In this document: positions 9,193-18,012 of the stretch, piece after piece
How positions within the stretch are numbered: the stretch's first letter is position 1
How the letters are laid out: each line of letters begins with the position of its first letter
The notes under the pieces: model-generated
Database searches by the model: none
Seen by the model: only the letters and a program-made list of their open reading frames with translations
What the model was told of the DNA's origin: nothing
Position numbers and translations under genes: made by a program
DNA from: Dialister pneumosintes
GTDB lineage: Bacteria; Bacillota; Negativicutes; Veillonellales; Dialisteraceae
DNA length: 64,000 nt
Assembly (NCBI RefSeq): GCF_001717505.1
Contig: NZ_CP017037.1
Location: 225,001-289,000 of the forward strand
Reading direction: 5' to 3'

Positions 9193-12100
9193 ATGAAACT
9201 ATTAAAACTTATATTGCAAGGCTTTAAGTCTTTTGCCGATAAAACAACAATTGAATTTGCAGATGGAATGACTGTTATTGTGGGTCCTAATGGTTGCGGA
9301 AAGAGTAATATATCTGATGCAGTGAGATGGGTATTAGGTGAGCAAAATGTAAGAAATATTCGAGGTCAAAAAGCAGAAGATGTTATTTTTTCCGGTTCTG
9401 AAGTAAGAAGCCAGAAGAATGCAGCAACTGTGACTTTAGTATTTGATAACTCTAATAATGAATTACCCCTTGATACAGCGGAAGTTTCGATTGCACGAAA
9501 AGTATATCGAGATGGAGAAAGTGAATTTTTTATTAATAAAAGGTCTTGTAGACTGAAAGATATTCAAGAGTTATTAGCTAATACCGGATTAGGCAAAGGT
9601 TCGATGGTTATTATTGGACAAAATCGTGTAGATAGTATTTTGTCTGCAAAACCGGAAGAACGACGTATTATTTTTGAAGAAGTTGCCGGAATTAATAAAT
9701 ATAAGATGCGAAAAGTTGATGGTCTTCGTAAGCTCGAAAAAGCTTCTATTAATACGGAACGTGTTCTTGATTTAAAAGCTATTATAGAAGAACAAATGGA
9801 GCCCTTAAGTAAAGAGGCAGAAAAATCAATAAAGTGGGAGAATCTCCAAGCAGAAAAACGTACGTATCAGGTAACAGCATCTTTATTAAAATTGACTTCT
9901 GCCAGAAGAATGATGGCTAAGTACGAAAATGATTGTATTCGTTTACAGTCACAAAATGAAGAATATACAGGTGTGTTGGATTCTATTAGCGAAAAACAAA
10001 AACAGCTTTCTAAGGAAACTTCGACACATCAAGAAGTAATGAATGCAATGGCGCATCAATTAGCAGATGAAAAAGCAAAATTAGAACAATTACGTGGTGA
10101 TTATCGTGTAAAAGAAGAAAATTTAAAACATAATAAACAAGAGTTAGCTCGTTTGTTAGAAGCGTATGAAGATGAGATAGAAGCAGGGCAAGAACTTGTG
10201 GAGGATTATGATTCTGTAACTCAAGAATTGAAGCAAGAAGAAGTGATTTTAAAAGAGTTACAAGGGCAGGTAGCAGATAAACAGGCTCAAAAAATACAAA
10301 TGAGTAAAGAATTAGCACAAGCACAAGCTGCCTATGCTACTTTATTACAAACTTCACAAACTGTTTTGGTTAAAAAAAATCAACTTTTACAAGATAAAAA
10401 GTACAAAACTATAGAATTAGAAAAACTTTTGCAAGAAGAAAATAAGTTAAAAGAGGCTATAGAAAGGAATAACGTTCATTTGGTAAAGCTGGATGAACAG
10501 ATTGAGATATTAAAAGAGCAATATAGAGTTAAGAGTTCCATTTTTGAGGAGTTCAAAAAACAAAGTGATTATAAAGAATCTCAATATAAAGAGGCAGAAG
10601 AGAAAAGATATCAATTGCTTCGTGATTATGATGCAGCTTGTGCAGAAATGCGACAAATGCATACACGTAGATTAGATTTAAAACGTCAAGATGAAGAGTA
10701 TGCAAGTTTTTCGTATACTACGAAGAAGATTTTGCAGTCCGAAGAGTTGTGGAAAGAACGAATTATCGGACCCATAGGTGAATTAGTTCAAGTTCCCGAA
10801 AAGTATACAGTTGCAGCGGAAGTGGCGATGGGAAATATTGTTTCTCATTTGGTAGTGGATACTGCTATAACTGCACAAAAAATTGTTGAATGGTTAAAGC
10901 ACAAGAATGCGGGGCGTACTACTTTTTATCCGCTTGATTCTATGCATTCACATAAAATTCCTGAGCTTGAGAAGGTCATAAAAGAAAATGGAATTTGTGG
11001 AGTAATGGCAGATTTGTTACCACATGAATCTTCTGTGGAAGAATTATTACAATCACTGTTAGGCAGAGTTCTTGTTGCTGACTCTTTAGCTGTTGCAAGG
11101 AAAGTAGCACATAAATTTAAATATCGTTTTCGTATAGTTACATTAGATGGGCAAGTAGTGAATGCGGGTGGTTCCATGACAGGTGGTTCTTTGCGTAAAA
11201 AAGAAACGACCTATTTTGGACGTAAAGCGGAAATTGTATCTTTGCAAAAAAAAGAAAAAGAATTACAAGTAGCTGTTGAAGTATTATCTAGAAAGAAAAA
11301 AGAACAGGATTCTCTTTGTGCCGATTTGTCGGAACAAGTTACACAAGATAGAGAACAAATGCAGACTTGTTTCGTGGATGTGGCTACTTTACGTGAGCGT
11401 ATGGGACGTTTGCATAATGAATTAGAGCATAAAAAACAAGAGCAGATAAATATAAAAGATACTTATACAAAACTTTTTTATGAGCTAGAGCAGGTGAGAA
11501 TAGCATTAGTGGAAGTTGATAAGCAATTAACAGGACTAACAAAAGTAGAGGTTCCCGAACAAGATCTAAAGAGTATTGAAAAGCAAAAAATAATTAATAA
11601 AATTGAGGAAGAACTTACTGGTTTACATATTTTAGCAGCGAAAAGTGAAGGTTTAATTCATGAAAGGCAAAAAGAATTACAGCGATTAAAGGAAAAATCA
11701 AATTTTTCGCAAAATACAGCTACACAATTAACAACTATTATTAAAAAGAAAAAACATGAAATAGAGCAAATTGCCACTCTCTTAGTTACTATGAATAAAC
11801 AGTGCGAATCTGCAGAACAAGCATGGAAAAAGATAGAGAAAGATAGAACTACCATGGAAGCACTTTCAGGAGATTTTTTGGAAAAACAAACACTTCTTGA
11901 AAATGAATGGAAATCTGTGCAAACACAGCTGACTTCCATTCAAAGTAAACTTATGGGGATTGATGCTCGTTTAGAAATGTTCCGTAATGAAGAAAATAAA
12001 GAGTTGGAACAGCTTATGAGCATGGGTCTTACTGAAAGAACGGCAGAACCACTTCGCATGAAAGGTACTATATCTGAAATTCAGAAAAAAATATCTTTAA

Positions 12101-12732
12101 TAGATGATAAGATTACAGTATTAGGTGCTGTAAATCCGAATGGTGTTACAGAGTATGAAACACAAAAAGAAAAGCTTGATTTTTATAATGGACAACTAGA
12201 AGATTTGAGAAAAGCACAAGTTGGGTTACAAAAAGTAGTGAAAGAAATTGATGACGCCATGTCTACACAATTTCTTGAGGCTTTTGAGAAGATTAATGTA
12301 GAGTTTGGACGTACTATGAAAGTCATGTTCCGTGGAGGGAAAGGACACCTGGAACTTACTGACAAAGAAAACCCTTTAAATTCCGGCGTTGAATTATATT
12401 TACAACTTCCTGGGAAGAGAACTCAGGCTTTAACGCTAATGAGTGGTGGGGAAAGAGCGCTTACTGTTTGTGCTTTATTATTATCGTTTATGGCTTATAA
12501 TCCTGCTCCTTTTTGTTTCTTGGATGAAATCGATGCCGCACTTGATGATGCAAATGTGGAGCGTTATGGTAGACTTATCAATGATTATAAAGGTAGGACA
12601 CAATTTATTATTATTTCTCATAGAAAAAAGACAATGGAGTTTGCAGATACGTTACAAGGTGTAACTATGGCAGAAAAAGGAGTATCTTCTTTAATTACTG
12701 TTCGTGTAGGAGATTATATTCAGGAGGAGTAA
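9193..12732 (+). CDS. smc: chromosome segregation protein SMC (1179 aa)
   Basis: SMC is the ATPase core of the bacterial condensin that compacts and segregates the chromosome with ScpA and ScpB. The N-terminal head has Walker A GPNGCGKSN at 31-39 and a Q-loop. Long coiled coils run from about 170 to 500 and 670 to 1000. The hinge lies near 510-665 (IGPIGELVQVPEKYTVAAE onward, ending GGSMTGGS). The C-terminal head has the signature LMSGGERALT and Walker B FCFLDEIDAALDD. It is full length and starts with MKLLKLILQGFKSFADKT, as usual. ftsY follows with no gap. Confidence 0.98.
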   Translation: MKLLKLILQGFKSFADKTTIEFADGMTVIVGPNGCGKSNISDAVRWVLGEQNVRNIRGQKAEDVIFSGSEVRSQKNAATVTLVFDNSNNELPLDTAEVSIARKVYRDGESEFFINKRSCRLKDIQELLANTGLGKGSMVIIGQNRVDSILSAKPEERRIIFEEVAGINKYKMRKVDGLRKLEKASINTERVLDLKAIIEEQMEPLSKEAEKSIKWENLQAEKRTYQVTASLLKLTSARRMMAKYENDCIRLQSQNEEYTGVLDSISEKQKQLSKETSTHQEVMNAMAHQLADEKAKLEQLRGDYRVKEENLKHNKQELARLLEAYEDEIEAGQELVEDYDSVTQELKQEEVILKELQGQVADKQAQKIQMSKELAQAQAAYATLLQTSQTVLVKKNQLLQDKKYKTIELEKLLQEENKLKEAIERNNVHLVKLDEQIEILKEQYRVKSSIFEEFKKQSDYKESQYKEAEEKRYQLLRDYDAACAEMRQMHTRRLDLKRQDEEYASFSYTTKKILQSEELWKERIIGPIGELVQVPEKYTVAAEVAMGNIVSHLVVDTAITAQKIVEWLKHKNAGRTTFYPLDSMHSHKIPELEKVIKENGICGVMADLLPHESSVEELLQSLLGRVLVADSLAVARKVAHKFKYRFRIVTLDGQVVNAGGSMTGGSLRKKETTYFGRKAEIVSLQKKEKELQVAVEVLSRKKKEQDSLCADLSEQVTQDREQMQTCFVDVATLRERMGRLHNELEHKKQEQINIKDTYTKLFYELEQVRIALVEVDKQLTGLTKVEVPEQDLKSIEKQKIINKIEEELTGLHILAAKSEGLIHERQKELQRLKEKSNFSQNTATQLTTIIKKKKHEIEQIATLLVTMNKQCESAEQAWKKIEKDRTTMEALSGDFLEKQTLLENEWKSVQTQLTSIQSKLMGIDARLEMFRNEENKELEQLMSMGLTERTAEPLRMKGTISEIQKKISLIDDKITVLGAVNPNGVTEYETQKEKLDFYNGQLEDLRKAQVGLQKVVKEIDDAMSTQFLEAFEKINVEFGRTMKVMFRGGKGHLELTDKENPLNSGVELYLQLPGKRTQALTLMSGGERALTVCALLLSFMAYNPAPFCFLDEIDAALDDANVERYGRLINDYKGRTQFIIISHRKKTMEFADTLQGVTMAEKGVSSLITVRVGDYIQEE

Positions 12733-13653
12733 ATGGGATTTTTTGATAAAATAAAAAAGGGATTATCTAGAACCAAGAAAAATCTTGTTCAAAATATTGA
12801 ATCAGTTATAACAGGGCGTCCTCATTTAGATGAAGAGTTTTTAGATGATTTAGAGGGAGTATTACTTAGTGGTGATTTAGGATTTTCTACTACAGAAAAA
12901 GTCATGAAACAAATAAGAACAGGTATGTATATCGGTAAAGTACAATCGGCAGAAGATGTGCTTCCCTATATGAAATCTGTTTTAGTAGAAATGTTAAAGA
13001 TATCTCAAGAGAATCAAATAGAAGTATATAATCCGGAAGTAATTTTAGTGGTAGGGGTTAATGGTGTTGGAAAAACTACTACTATTGGAAAGTTAGCCGG
13101 TTATTACAGTAGACAAGGGAAGAAAGTGTTGTTGGCAGCAGCTGATACTTTTCGTGCAGCAGCATCAGAACAATTAACTGTGTGGGCAGAACGTACTGGT
13201 GCGGATATTGTTAAGCATGCAGAAGGTGCTGACCCTGCAGCAGTAGCTTATGATGCCGTTTCGGCAGCGGTAGCAAGAGGTGCAGATGTTGTAATTGTTG
13301 ATACGGCAGGACGTTTGCAGACTAAGATTAATCTTATGGAAGAACTTAGGAAAATTAGTCGTGTTATAAAAAAAATCATTCCGGATGCACCACATCAAAC
13401 TTTATTAGTTTTAGATGCGACTACCGGTCAAAATGCAATCAGTCAAGCTAAGAAATTTGGAGAAGTTGTACCGATTACAGGTGTTGCTCTTACTAAATTA
13501 GATGGGACGGCTAAAGGGGGAGTAATCTTTTCTGTAAGAGAAGAATTGCATGTACCTGTTACTTGGATAGGTGTAGGAGAAAGTGAAGATGATTTACAGC
13601 CGTTTAACGCTACAGAATTTGTAGAAGCATTATTTGAATCTGCCGATGGCTAA
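12733..13653 (+). CDS. ftsY: signal recognition particle receptor FtsY (306 aa)
   Basis: FtsY is the GTPase receptor that brings ribosome-SRP complexes to the membrane. The NG domain carries G1 GVNGVGKTTTIGKLA, the DTFRAAA segment, G3 DTAGRLQ and G4 TKLDGTAKGG, followed by the closing GVGE. The acidic A domain of E. coli FtsY is absent and the protein begins MGFFDKIKKGLSRTKKN, typical of the short Gram-positive form. Its ATG follows the smc stop codon directly, with GAGGAG inside the end of smc as ribosome binding site. Confidence 0.97.
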   Translation: MGFFDKIKKGLSRTKKNLVQNIESVITGRPHLDEEFLDDLEGVLLSGDLGFSTTEKVMKQIRTGMYIGKVQSAEDVLPYMKSVLVEMLKISQENQIEVYNPEVILVVGVNGVGKTTTIGKLAGYYSRQGKKVLLAAADTFRAAASEQLTVWAERTGADIVKHAEGADPAAVAYDAVSAAVARGADVVIVDTAGRLQTKINLMEELRKISRVIKKIIPDAPHQTLLVLDATTGQNAISQAKKFGEVVPITGVALTKLDGTAKGGVIFSVREELHVPVTWIGVGESEDDLQPFNATEFVEALFESADG

Positions 13654-13685
13654 TCATTTCCTACTATGATTTATTTATTTGTTTT

Positions 13686-13737
13686 TTCATAAGAAAAAGA
13701 GAGTAAATAAATTTATTTACTCTCTTTTTCTTATGAA
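13686..13737. terminator. 52-bp perfect palindrome, bidirectional terminator
   Basis: Positions 13686-13711 are the exact reverse complement of 13712-13737, giving 26-base arms with no spacer. The ends are A-rich and T-rich. It lies between the convergent ftsY and LysR genes and would terminate both. Confidence 0.88.
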
Positions 13738-13744
13738 ATTATCC

Positions 13745-14623
13745 TTATATAGGAGAATCTACATGAAAATAATCTTTGATAAAGCTAATAAAAGCCGAGA
13801 TTGTACCAGAACCTAACATAGCAGACTTGCATATAAGTTTGGTGGTACGGGTTAGTGGTATGCCCTCTTTATCATAGAGTTTCTTTGTATATAACCCCAA
13901 CTTACATTTTTTCATCATATCTTCTGTGATAATAGAGTATCCTAAACCTGCATTTATAATTTCAACAGCTGTTAAGCAATCATTAACATCTAGGACAAAA
14001 GGTGGATCATCTATTCCGTTTTGTTTCCACCATTGTATACGAACTTCTTCCAAGGTAGGATCAGAATTATAACGAACAGCAGGTTGTAATGCTAAAGAAT
14101 CTATAGTAATAGGTATAGTAGAAATGAGATATATAGGTTGATTTTCTAAAATAATTTCAAAATCTTGCCATTGGTGTGGTCCACGAATAATAGCTAACTG
14201 AATTTCCTCTTTTTTTATAGACTTTATTAGATTATCACTGATGTTATTTGTTAATGAAATGTCAATACCATTATACTTATTTATAAAACCCTTAAGAATT
14301 CCCGGGATATGAGACTGGATAAAGGATTGAATCGCACCAATTCGTAATACTCCGGAGATATCGCTAGGATCATTTGTAACAAAATTTTTCATATCCTGAT
14401 ATTGTTGAAGCTCTTTTTCAGCATAGCTATATAATCTATTACCGGCATCAGTAAAATGAACGCCTTTATTGGTTCTAATAAAGAGTGGAATACCAATTTC
14501 TTTTTCCATTTGACCTAAACGATAGGTAAGCGAAGGTTGCGTCATAAAAAGACGTTTAGCTACTTTGTTTATACTTTTTTCTTCCTTAAGATATATAAGG
14601 ATTTTCCAGTCAGTATTATTCAT
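13745..14623 (-). CDS. LysR-family transcriptional regulator (292 aa)
   Basis: The N-terminal winged helix-turn-helix is the segment SINKVAKRLFMTQPSLTYRLGQMEKEIGIPLFIR, followed by the linker helix and a periplasmic-binding-like effector domain. The start at 14623 (MNNTDWKIL) is preferred to the longer frame from 14686 because AAGGAG lies 7-8 bases before it and it begins where LysR proteins normally begin. The effector cannot be inferred. No divergent target gene is adjacent: upstream lies the tRNA cluster. It may act on a distant locus. Confidence 0.9.
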   Translation of the reverse strand: MNNTDWKILIYLKEEKSINKVAKRLFMTQPSLTYRLGQMEKEIGIPLFIRTNKGVHFTDAGNRLYSYAEKELQQYQDMKNFVTNDPSDISGVLRIGAIQSFIQSHIPGILKGFINKYNGIDISLTNNISDNLIKSIKKEEIQLAIIRGPHQWQDFEIILENQPIYLISTIPITIDSLALQPAVRYNSDPTLEEVRIQWWKQNGIDDPPFVLDVNDCLTAVEIINAGLGYSIITEDMMKKCKLGLYTKKLYDKEGIPLTRTTKLICKSAMLGSGTISAFISFIKDYFHVDSPI

Positions 14624-14767
14624 ACGATAACTCCTTGGGAATAGATAAAGTATTCTTTCATATAGGATATCATAATTATATATCATTTATAAAGATAGCT
14701 ATATAAAAAATTATAATTTTAATGAATATATGTAAAAAATAAATTTGCGTAAAAACAAAATAAGGTA

Positions 14768-14796
14768 TTGCAAAAATTAGAAATAACATATATAAT
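14768..14796 (+). promoter_or_regulatory. tRNA cluster promoter
   Basis: TTGCAA (14768-14773), 17 bases, then TATAAT (14791-14796), 14 bases before the tRNA-Asn 5' end. Confidence 0.8.
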
Positions 14797-14810
14797 GAAC
14801 TACGTTATAT

Positions 14811-14885
14811 TCCTGAATAGCTCAGTGGTAGAGCAATCGGCTGTTAACCGATCGGTCGTAGGTTCGAGCCCTACTTCAGGAGCCA
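14811..14885 (+). tRNA. tRNA-Asn (GTT)
   Basis: A 75-base cloverleaf with acceptor TCCTGAA pairing to TTCAGGA, anticodon GTT at 14843-14845 in the loop between matching stems, GTTCGAGCC T arm and encoded CCA. It is first in a three-tRNA transcript. Confidence 0.96.
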
Positions 14886-14887
14886 AT

Positions 14888-14962
14888 GGCCCGTTCGTCA
14901 AGTGGTTAAGACACCGCCCTTTCACGGCGGGTTCACGAGTTCGAATCTCGTACGGGTCACCA
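14888..14962 (+). tRNA. tRNA-Glu (TTC)
   Basis: Acceptor GGCCCGT pairs with ACGGGTC. Anticodon stem CCGCC/GGCGG encloses anticodon TTC at 14921-14923. The T arm has GTTCGAATC and CCA is encoded. It begins 2 bases after tRNA-Asn. Confidence 0.96.
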
Positions 14963-14963
14963 T

Positions 14964-15039
14964 GGGCGATTAGCTCAGCTGGGAGAGCGCTTGCCTTACA
15001 AGCAAGATGTCAGCAGTTCGAACCTGTTATCGCCCACCA
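14964..15039 (+). tRNA. tRNA-Val (TAC), copy 1
   Basis: Acceptor GGGCGAT pairs with ATCGCCC. Anticodon stem CTTGC/GCAAG encloses TAC. CCA is encoded. It is last in the cluster and is followed by a terminator. Confidence 0.96.
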
Positions 15040-15040
15040 G

Positions 15041-15070
15041 AAAAAGCAATCCGTTAAGGGTTGCTTTTTT
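15041..15070 (+). terminator. terminator of the three-tRNA transcript
   Basis: AAAAAGCAA and TTGCTTTTTT flank a short loop directly after tRNA-Val. Confidence 0.85.
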
Positions 15071-15117
15071 ATTTAAAATAAATACTGGAAAATAAAAAGC
15101 AACTATGTCAATAAACA

Positions 15118-15146
15118 TTGAAATTTATAGCATATCGTTATATAAT
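15118..15146 (+). promoter_or_regulatory. promoter of the second tRNA-Val gene
   Basis: TTGAAA (15118-15123), 17 bases, TATAAT (15141-15146), 18 bases before the tRNA. Confidence 0.75.
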
Positions 15147-15164
15147 AAAATACAGTAAATATAA

Positions 15165-15240
15165 GGGCGATTAGCTCAGCTGGGAGAGCGCTTGCCTTAC
15201 AAGCAAGATGTCAGCAGTTCGAACCTGTTATCGCCCACCA
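15165..15240 (+). tRNA. tRNA-Val (TAC), copy 2
   Basis: The 76-base sequence is identical to copy 1, including the encoded CCA. It has its own promoter and its own terminator, so it is a separate unit. Confidence 0.96.
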
Positions 15241-15242
15241 AT

Positions 15243-15272
15243 AAAAAGGCAATCCTTGTGGGTTGCTTTTTT
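15243..15272 (+). terminator. terminator of the second tRNA-Val gene
   Basis: AAAAAGGCAA and TTGCTTTTTT hairpin, a variant of the terminator after copy 1. Confidence 0.85.
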
Positions 15273-15332
15273 ACATAATGTAAATCTTTCTATATAAGAA
15301 AGTAATAGAGATTTCAAAAGCTTTTCCAATAA

Positions 15333-15359
15333 TTGACATAAAATTTACAATGCTATAAT
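15333..15359 (+). promoter_or_regulatory. promoter of the phosphate transport pair
   Basis: TTGACA at 15333-15338 and an extended -10 TGC-TATAAT ending at 15359, spacer 15 bases. It lies about 50 bases before the start codon. Confidence 0.6.
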
Positions 15360-15411
15360 AAAATAAATATGGTTATATATGGTTCATGTTTTTACCTTAG
15401 GAGGAATATGC

Positions 15412-16038
15412 ATGTTCAGTCTGGTCAATAAGCATGAGGAATTTTTTGATTACCTTGTCTTAAATGCCCAAAATTTCCACAAAAGTGTATTACTGGCAAA
15501 AGAAGTTTTACAAGATATTTCGACATTGGAGCGAAATGGGAGAGAAGCAACTAAGTTGGAACATGCGGGCAATAAGATTACGATTGATATCGTAGCACGC
15601 ATGAAAAAGGTATTTATTACACCGATTGATAGAGAAGATTTTTATTTATTGACAAGACGTCTAGATGATTGCCTTGATGATGTTAAGGATGTAGTATTAA
15701 GTCTTAGGATTTATCATGCAAGTGCTTCTTGGGATGAGCCTATAAAAGTTGTAGAAATTTTAGAAAAAATGGCAGTGCAATTAGTAGAAGTTATGAGACT
15801 GCTTAAAGATATTGATAAAAACGAAAAGGAAATAGCACAGTGTACGAGAGTCATTAATCAATTAGAAAGTGAAGCAGATGTTATTTATCGAGGGGCGATA
15901 TCTGAGCTGTTTGACGGTACACATGAAATCATTGATATTATTCGTTGGAAAGAGATTATGGAAGGTTTGGAGACTACAGCAAATCAAGTGGAAAATGTAG
16001 GGAACTTGATTAAGGAAGTAGTAATGAAATATGCCTGA
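15412..16038 (+). CDS. DUF47 (PhoU-like) protein, partner of PiT transporter (208 aa)
   Basis: This is a cytoplasmic, all-helical PhoU-like protein of the DUF47 family, commonly encoded with PiT phosphate permeases and thought to modulate them. The start at 15412 (MFSLVNKHEEFFDYL) is chosen because TAGGAGGAA sits just before it; a longer frame from 15379 lacks a ribosome binding site. Acidic helical segments such as DREDFYLLTRRLDDCLDDVKD and a later E/D-rich stretch match the PhoU-type metal-binding bundles. Its end overlaps the transporter start by 8 bases. Confidence 0.88.
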   Translation: MFSLVNKHEEFFDYLVLNAQNFHKSVLLAKEVLQDISTLERNGREATKLEHAGNKITIDIVARMKKVFITPIDREDFYLLTRRLDDCLDDVKDVVLSLRIYHASASWDEPIKVVEILEKMAVQLVEVMRLLKDIDKNEKEIAQCTRVINQLESEADVIYRGAISELFDGTHEIIDIIRWKEIMEGLETTANQVENVGNLIKEVVMKYA

Positions 16039-17020
16039 TTTTTATCTAATAATTATATTGATAGCATTAGCTCTAGCTTTTGATTTTATTAATGGATTTC
16101 ATGATACAGCTAATGCAGTAGCAACTTGTATTGCTACACGTGCTATTTCTCCACAAGCAGCTATTATGATGTCTGCTATTTGTAATTTCTTTGGAGCAAT
16201 GGTTTCTACCGGTGTAGCCAAAACTATTGGTGGAGATATTGTTACTTCGCCATCAATGGTAGATTCTGTAGTGCTTATATCTGCTTTGTTTGGAGCTATT
16301 TTTTGGAATTTGCTTACATGGAAATTTGGGCTTCCATCTAGTTCTTCTCATGCTCTGATTGGCGGAGTATGTGGTGCAGTTATGATATCATATGGTATTG
16401 GTGCGCTGAATATGAGTGGGTTTTTAACCATTTTTATTGGATTAATATGTTCTCCTATTATAGCCATGTTGGGAGGATATATATTAATGACACTTTTTTA
16501 TATGATTCTTAGAAATTATGGAAAAGGGCAAGTTAATAACATATCAAAACGTATCCAGATTATATCAGCAGCATTAATGTCATTTTCTCATGGTTCCAAT
16601 GATGCTCAAAAATCTATGGGTATAATTACTCTTGCACTATTATCCGGCGGTTACATAGGTGCATTGGAAGTTCCTTTTTGGGTAAAATTTGTTTGTGCAT
16701 TGGCAATGAGTCTAGGTACTAGTGTGGGTGGATGGAGTATTATTCGTACAGTAGGTAATAAGATATTTAAAATGCAACCGATAAATGGGTTGGCAGCAGA
16801 TTTAAATTCTGCAGCAACTATTTTCTCGGCTACTTTACTACATCTTCCTGTTTCAACTACGCATGTAGTTACCGGATCTATTATGGGAGTTGGCTCTGCA
16901 AAAAGATTTCGTGCAGTTCATTGGAGTGTCGCTTATCAAATGGTGTTTGCCTGGGTAATGACTATTCCTTGTACAGCTGCGGTCAGTGCTATTGTATATC
17001 TTATTTTCTACCATATTTAA
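16031..17020 (+). CDS. PiT-family inorganic phosphate transporter (329 aa)
   Basis: This is a multi-pass inner-membrane phosphate symporter. The two signature repeats are visible: DFINGFHDTANAVAT near residues 18-32 and SHGSNDAQKSMG near 195-206, each in an inverted half of the protein. About ten hydrophobic segments are present. At 329 residues it is the compact PiT form without a long central loop. It overlaps and follows the DUF47 gene. Whether the coupling ion is H+ or Na+ cannot be read from sequence. Confidence 0.93.
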   Translation: MPDFYLIIILIALALAFDFINGFHDTANAVATCIATRAISPQAAIMMSAICNFFGAMVSTGVAKTIGGDIVTSPSMVDSVVLISALFGAIFWNLLTWKFGLPSSSSHALIGGVCGAVMISYGIGALNMSGFLTIFIGLICSPIIAMLGGYILMTLFYMILRNYGKGQVNNISKRIQIISAALMSFSHGSNDAQKSMGIITLALLSGGYIGALEVPFWVKFVCALAMSLGTSVGGWSIIRTVGNKIFKMQPINGLAADLNSAATIFSATLLHLPVSTTHVVTGSIMGVGSAKRFRAVHWSVAYQMVFAWVMTIPCTAAVSAIVYLIFYHI

Positions 17021-17037
17021 TTACATAATAAAGGAAA

Positions 17038-17075
17038 AGAATTGTACTTTATTTATTAAAGTGCAATTCTTTTTT
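17038..17075 (+). terminator. terminator after the phosphate transporter
   Basis: AGAATTGTACTTTA pairs with TAAAGTGCAATTCT (one wobble), followed by seven T. Confidence 0.85.
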
Positions 17076-17157
17076 TATTAAAGAGAACTTCAACTCATGT
17101 TTAAAGTAAAATTATGATATCATGAAGTAAATTGATAATAAAAAGATAGGAGAATTT

Positions 17158-18012
17158 ATGCTTATACAATGGTTTCCTGGCCATATGGCTAAAACGAAAA
17201 GATTAATAATAGAACATTTAAAAGCTGTAGATGTAGCTTTAGAATTATTAGATGCACGTATTCCGCTATCCAGTGCTAATCCTATGGTAGAAGAATTAAT
17301 TCAAGGGAAAAATCACCTTGTCATATTAAATAAAGCAGATTTAGCAGATTCTAATATTACACAAGCTTGGGTTTCTTATTATAAGCAAAAAGGTGTTCGA
17401 GCTATTCCTGTTAGTAGTACAAGTAATAAAGATCGAAAAAAGTTGTTATCTGCTATTAAAGAAACGGCGGCTCCTTCTATTGCTAAGTGGGAGCGTAGAG
17501 GTGTAAAAAATCGTTCAGCACGCATTATGATATTGGGAATTCCTAATGTTGGAAAGTCAACACTCATTAACCGGCTAGCTAAAACTGCAGCAACGCGTAC
17601 TGCTAATACACCGGGACATACTCGAGGTAAACAGTGGGTACGCTTAGCAGAAGGGTTAGATTTATTGGATACACCCGGAGTTTTATGGCCTAAATTTGAA
17701 GATCAAGTAGCTGCGATGCGCCTTGCTGCTACGGGAGCTATTGCAGGGGAGATATTTGACTCTTTTGAAGTAGTGTCTTTCTTATTGAAAGATTTAGCTG
17801 TTTGTGCACCGGATATTTTAAATGAAAAATATGGAATTCAGGATATGCAAGCAGACCCTTTGTTAATGGTTGAGCAGATAGGGCGAAGACGGGGAAGTTT
17901 ACTTTCTGGTGGAGTAGTAGATACGGTACGTGCACAACAAGCAGTGCTTAGTGATTTTCGTAGTGGAAAACTAGGAACAATTACACTGGATGGGATACCG
18001 GAGGCAGAATAA
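17158..18012 (+). CDS. rbgA: ribosome biogenesis GTPase RbgA/YlqF (284 aa)
   Basis: RbgA is a circularly permuted GTPase needed for late maturation of the 50S subunit. The permuted motif order is clear: G4 NKAD at 58-61, then the VSST segment (G5), G1 GIPNVGKS at 127-134, and G3 DTPG at 171-174, with the NTPGHTRGKQW switch between. The N-terminal IQWFPGHMAKTKR is diagnostic of the family. The stop overlaps the rnhB start (TAATG), a pairing common in Firmicutes. Confidence 0.96.
   Translation: MLIQWFPGHMAKTKRLIIEHLKAVDVALELLDARIPLSSANPMVEELIQGKNHLVILNKADLADSNITQAWVSYYKQKGVRAIPVSSTSNKDRKKLLSAIKETAAPSIAKWERRGVKNRSARIMILGIPNVGKSTLINRLAKTAATRTANTPGHTRGKQWVRLAEGLDLLDTPGVLWPKFEDQVAAMRLAATGAIAGEIFDSFEVVSFLLKDLAVCAPDILNEKYGIQDMQADPLLMVEQIGRRRGSLLSGGVVDTVRAQQAVLSDFRSGKLGTITLDGIPEAE

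Noticed and set aside
10010-10324. Antisense 104-codon frame inside smc
   Set aside because: Composition mirrors the coiled-coil coding strand (Leu/His-rich shadow) and there is no start signal.
14768-15076. A 102-codon frame running through the tRNA cluster
   Set aside because: It is an accident of tRNA sequence; tRNA-Asn, -Glu and -Val fully explain the region.
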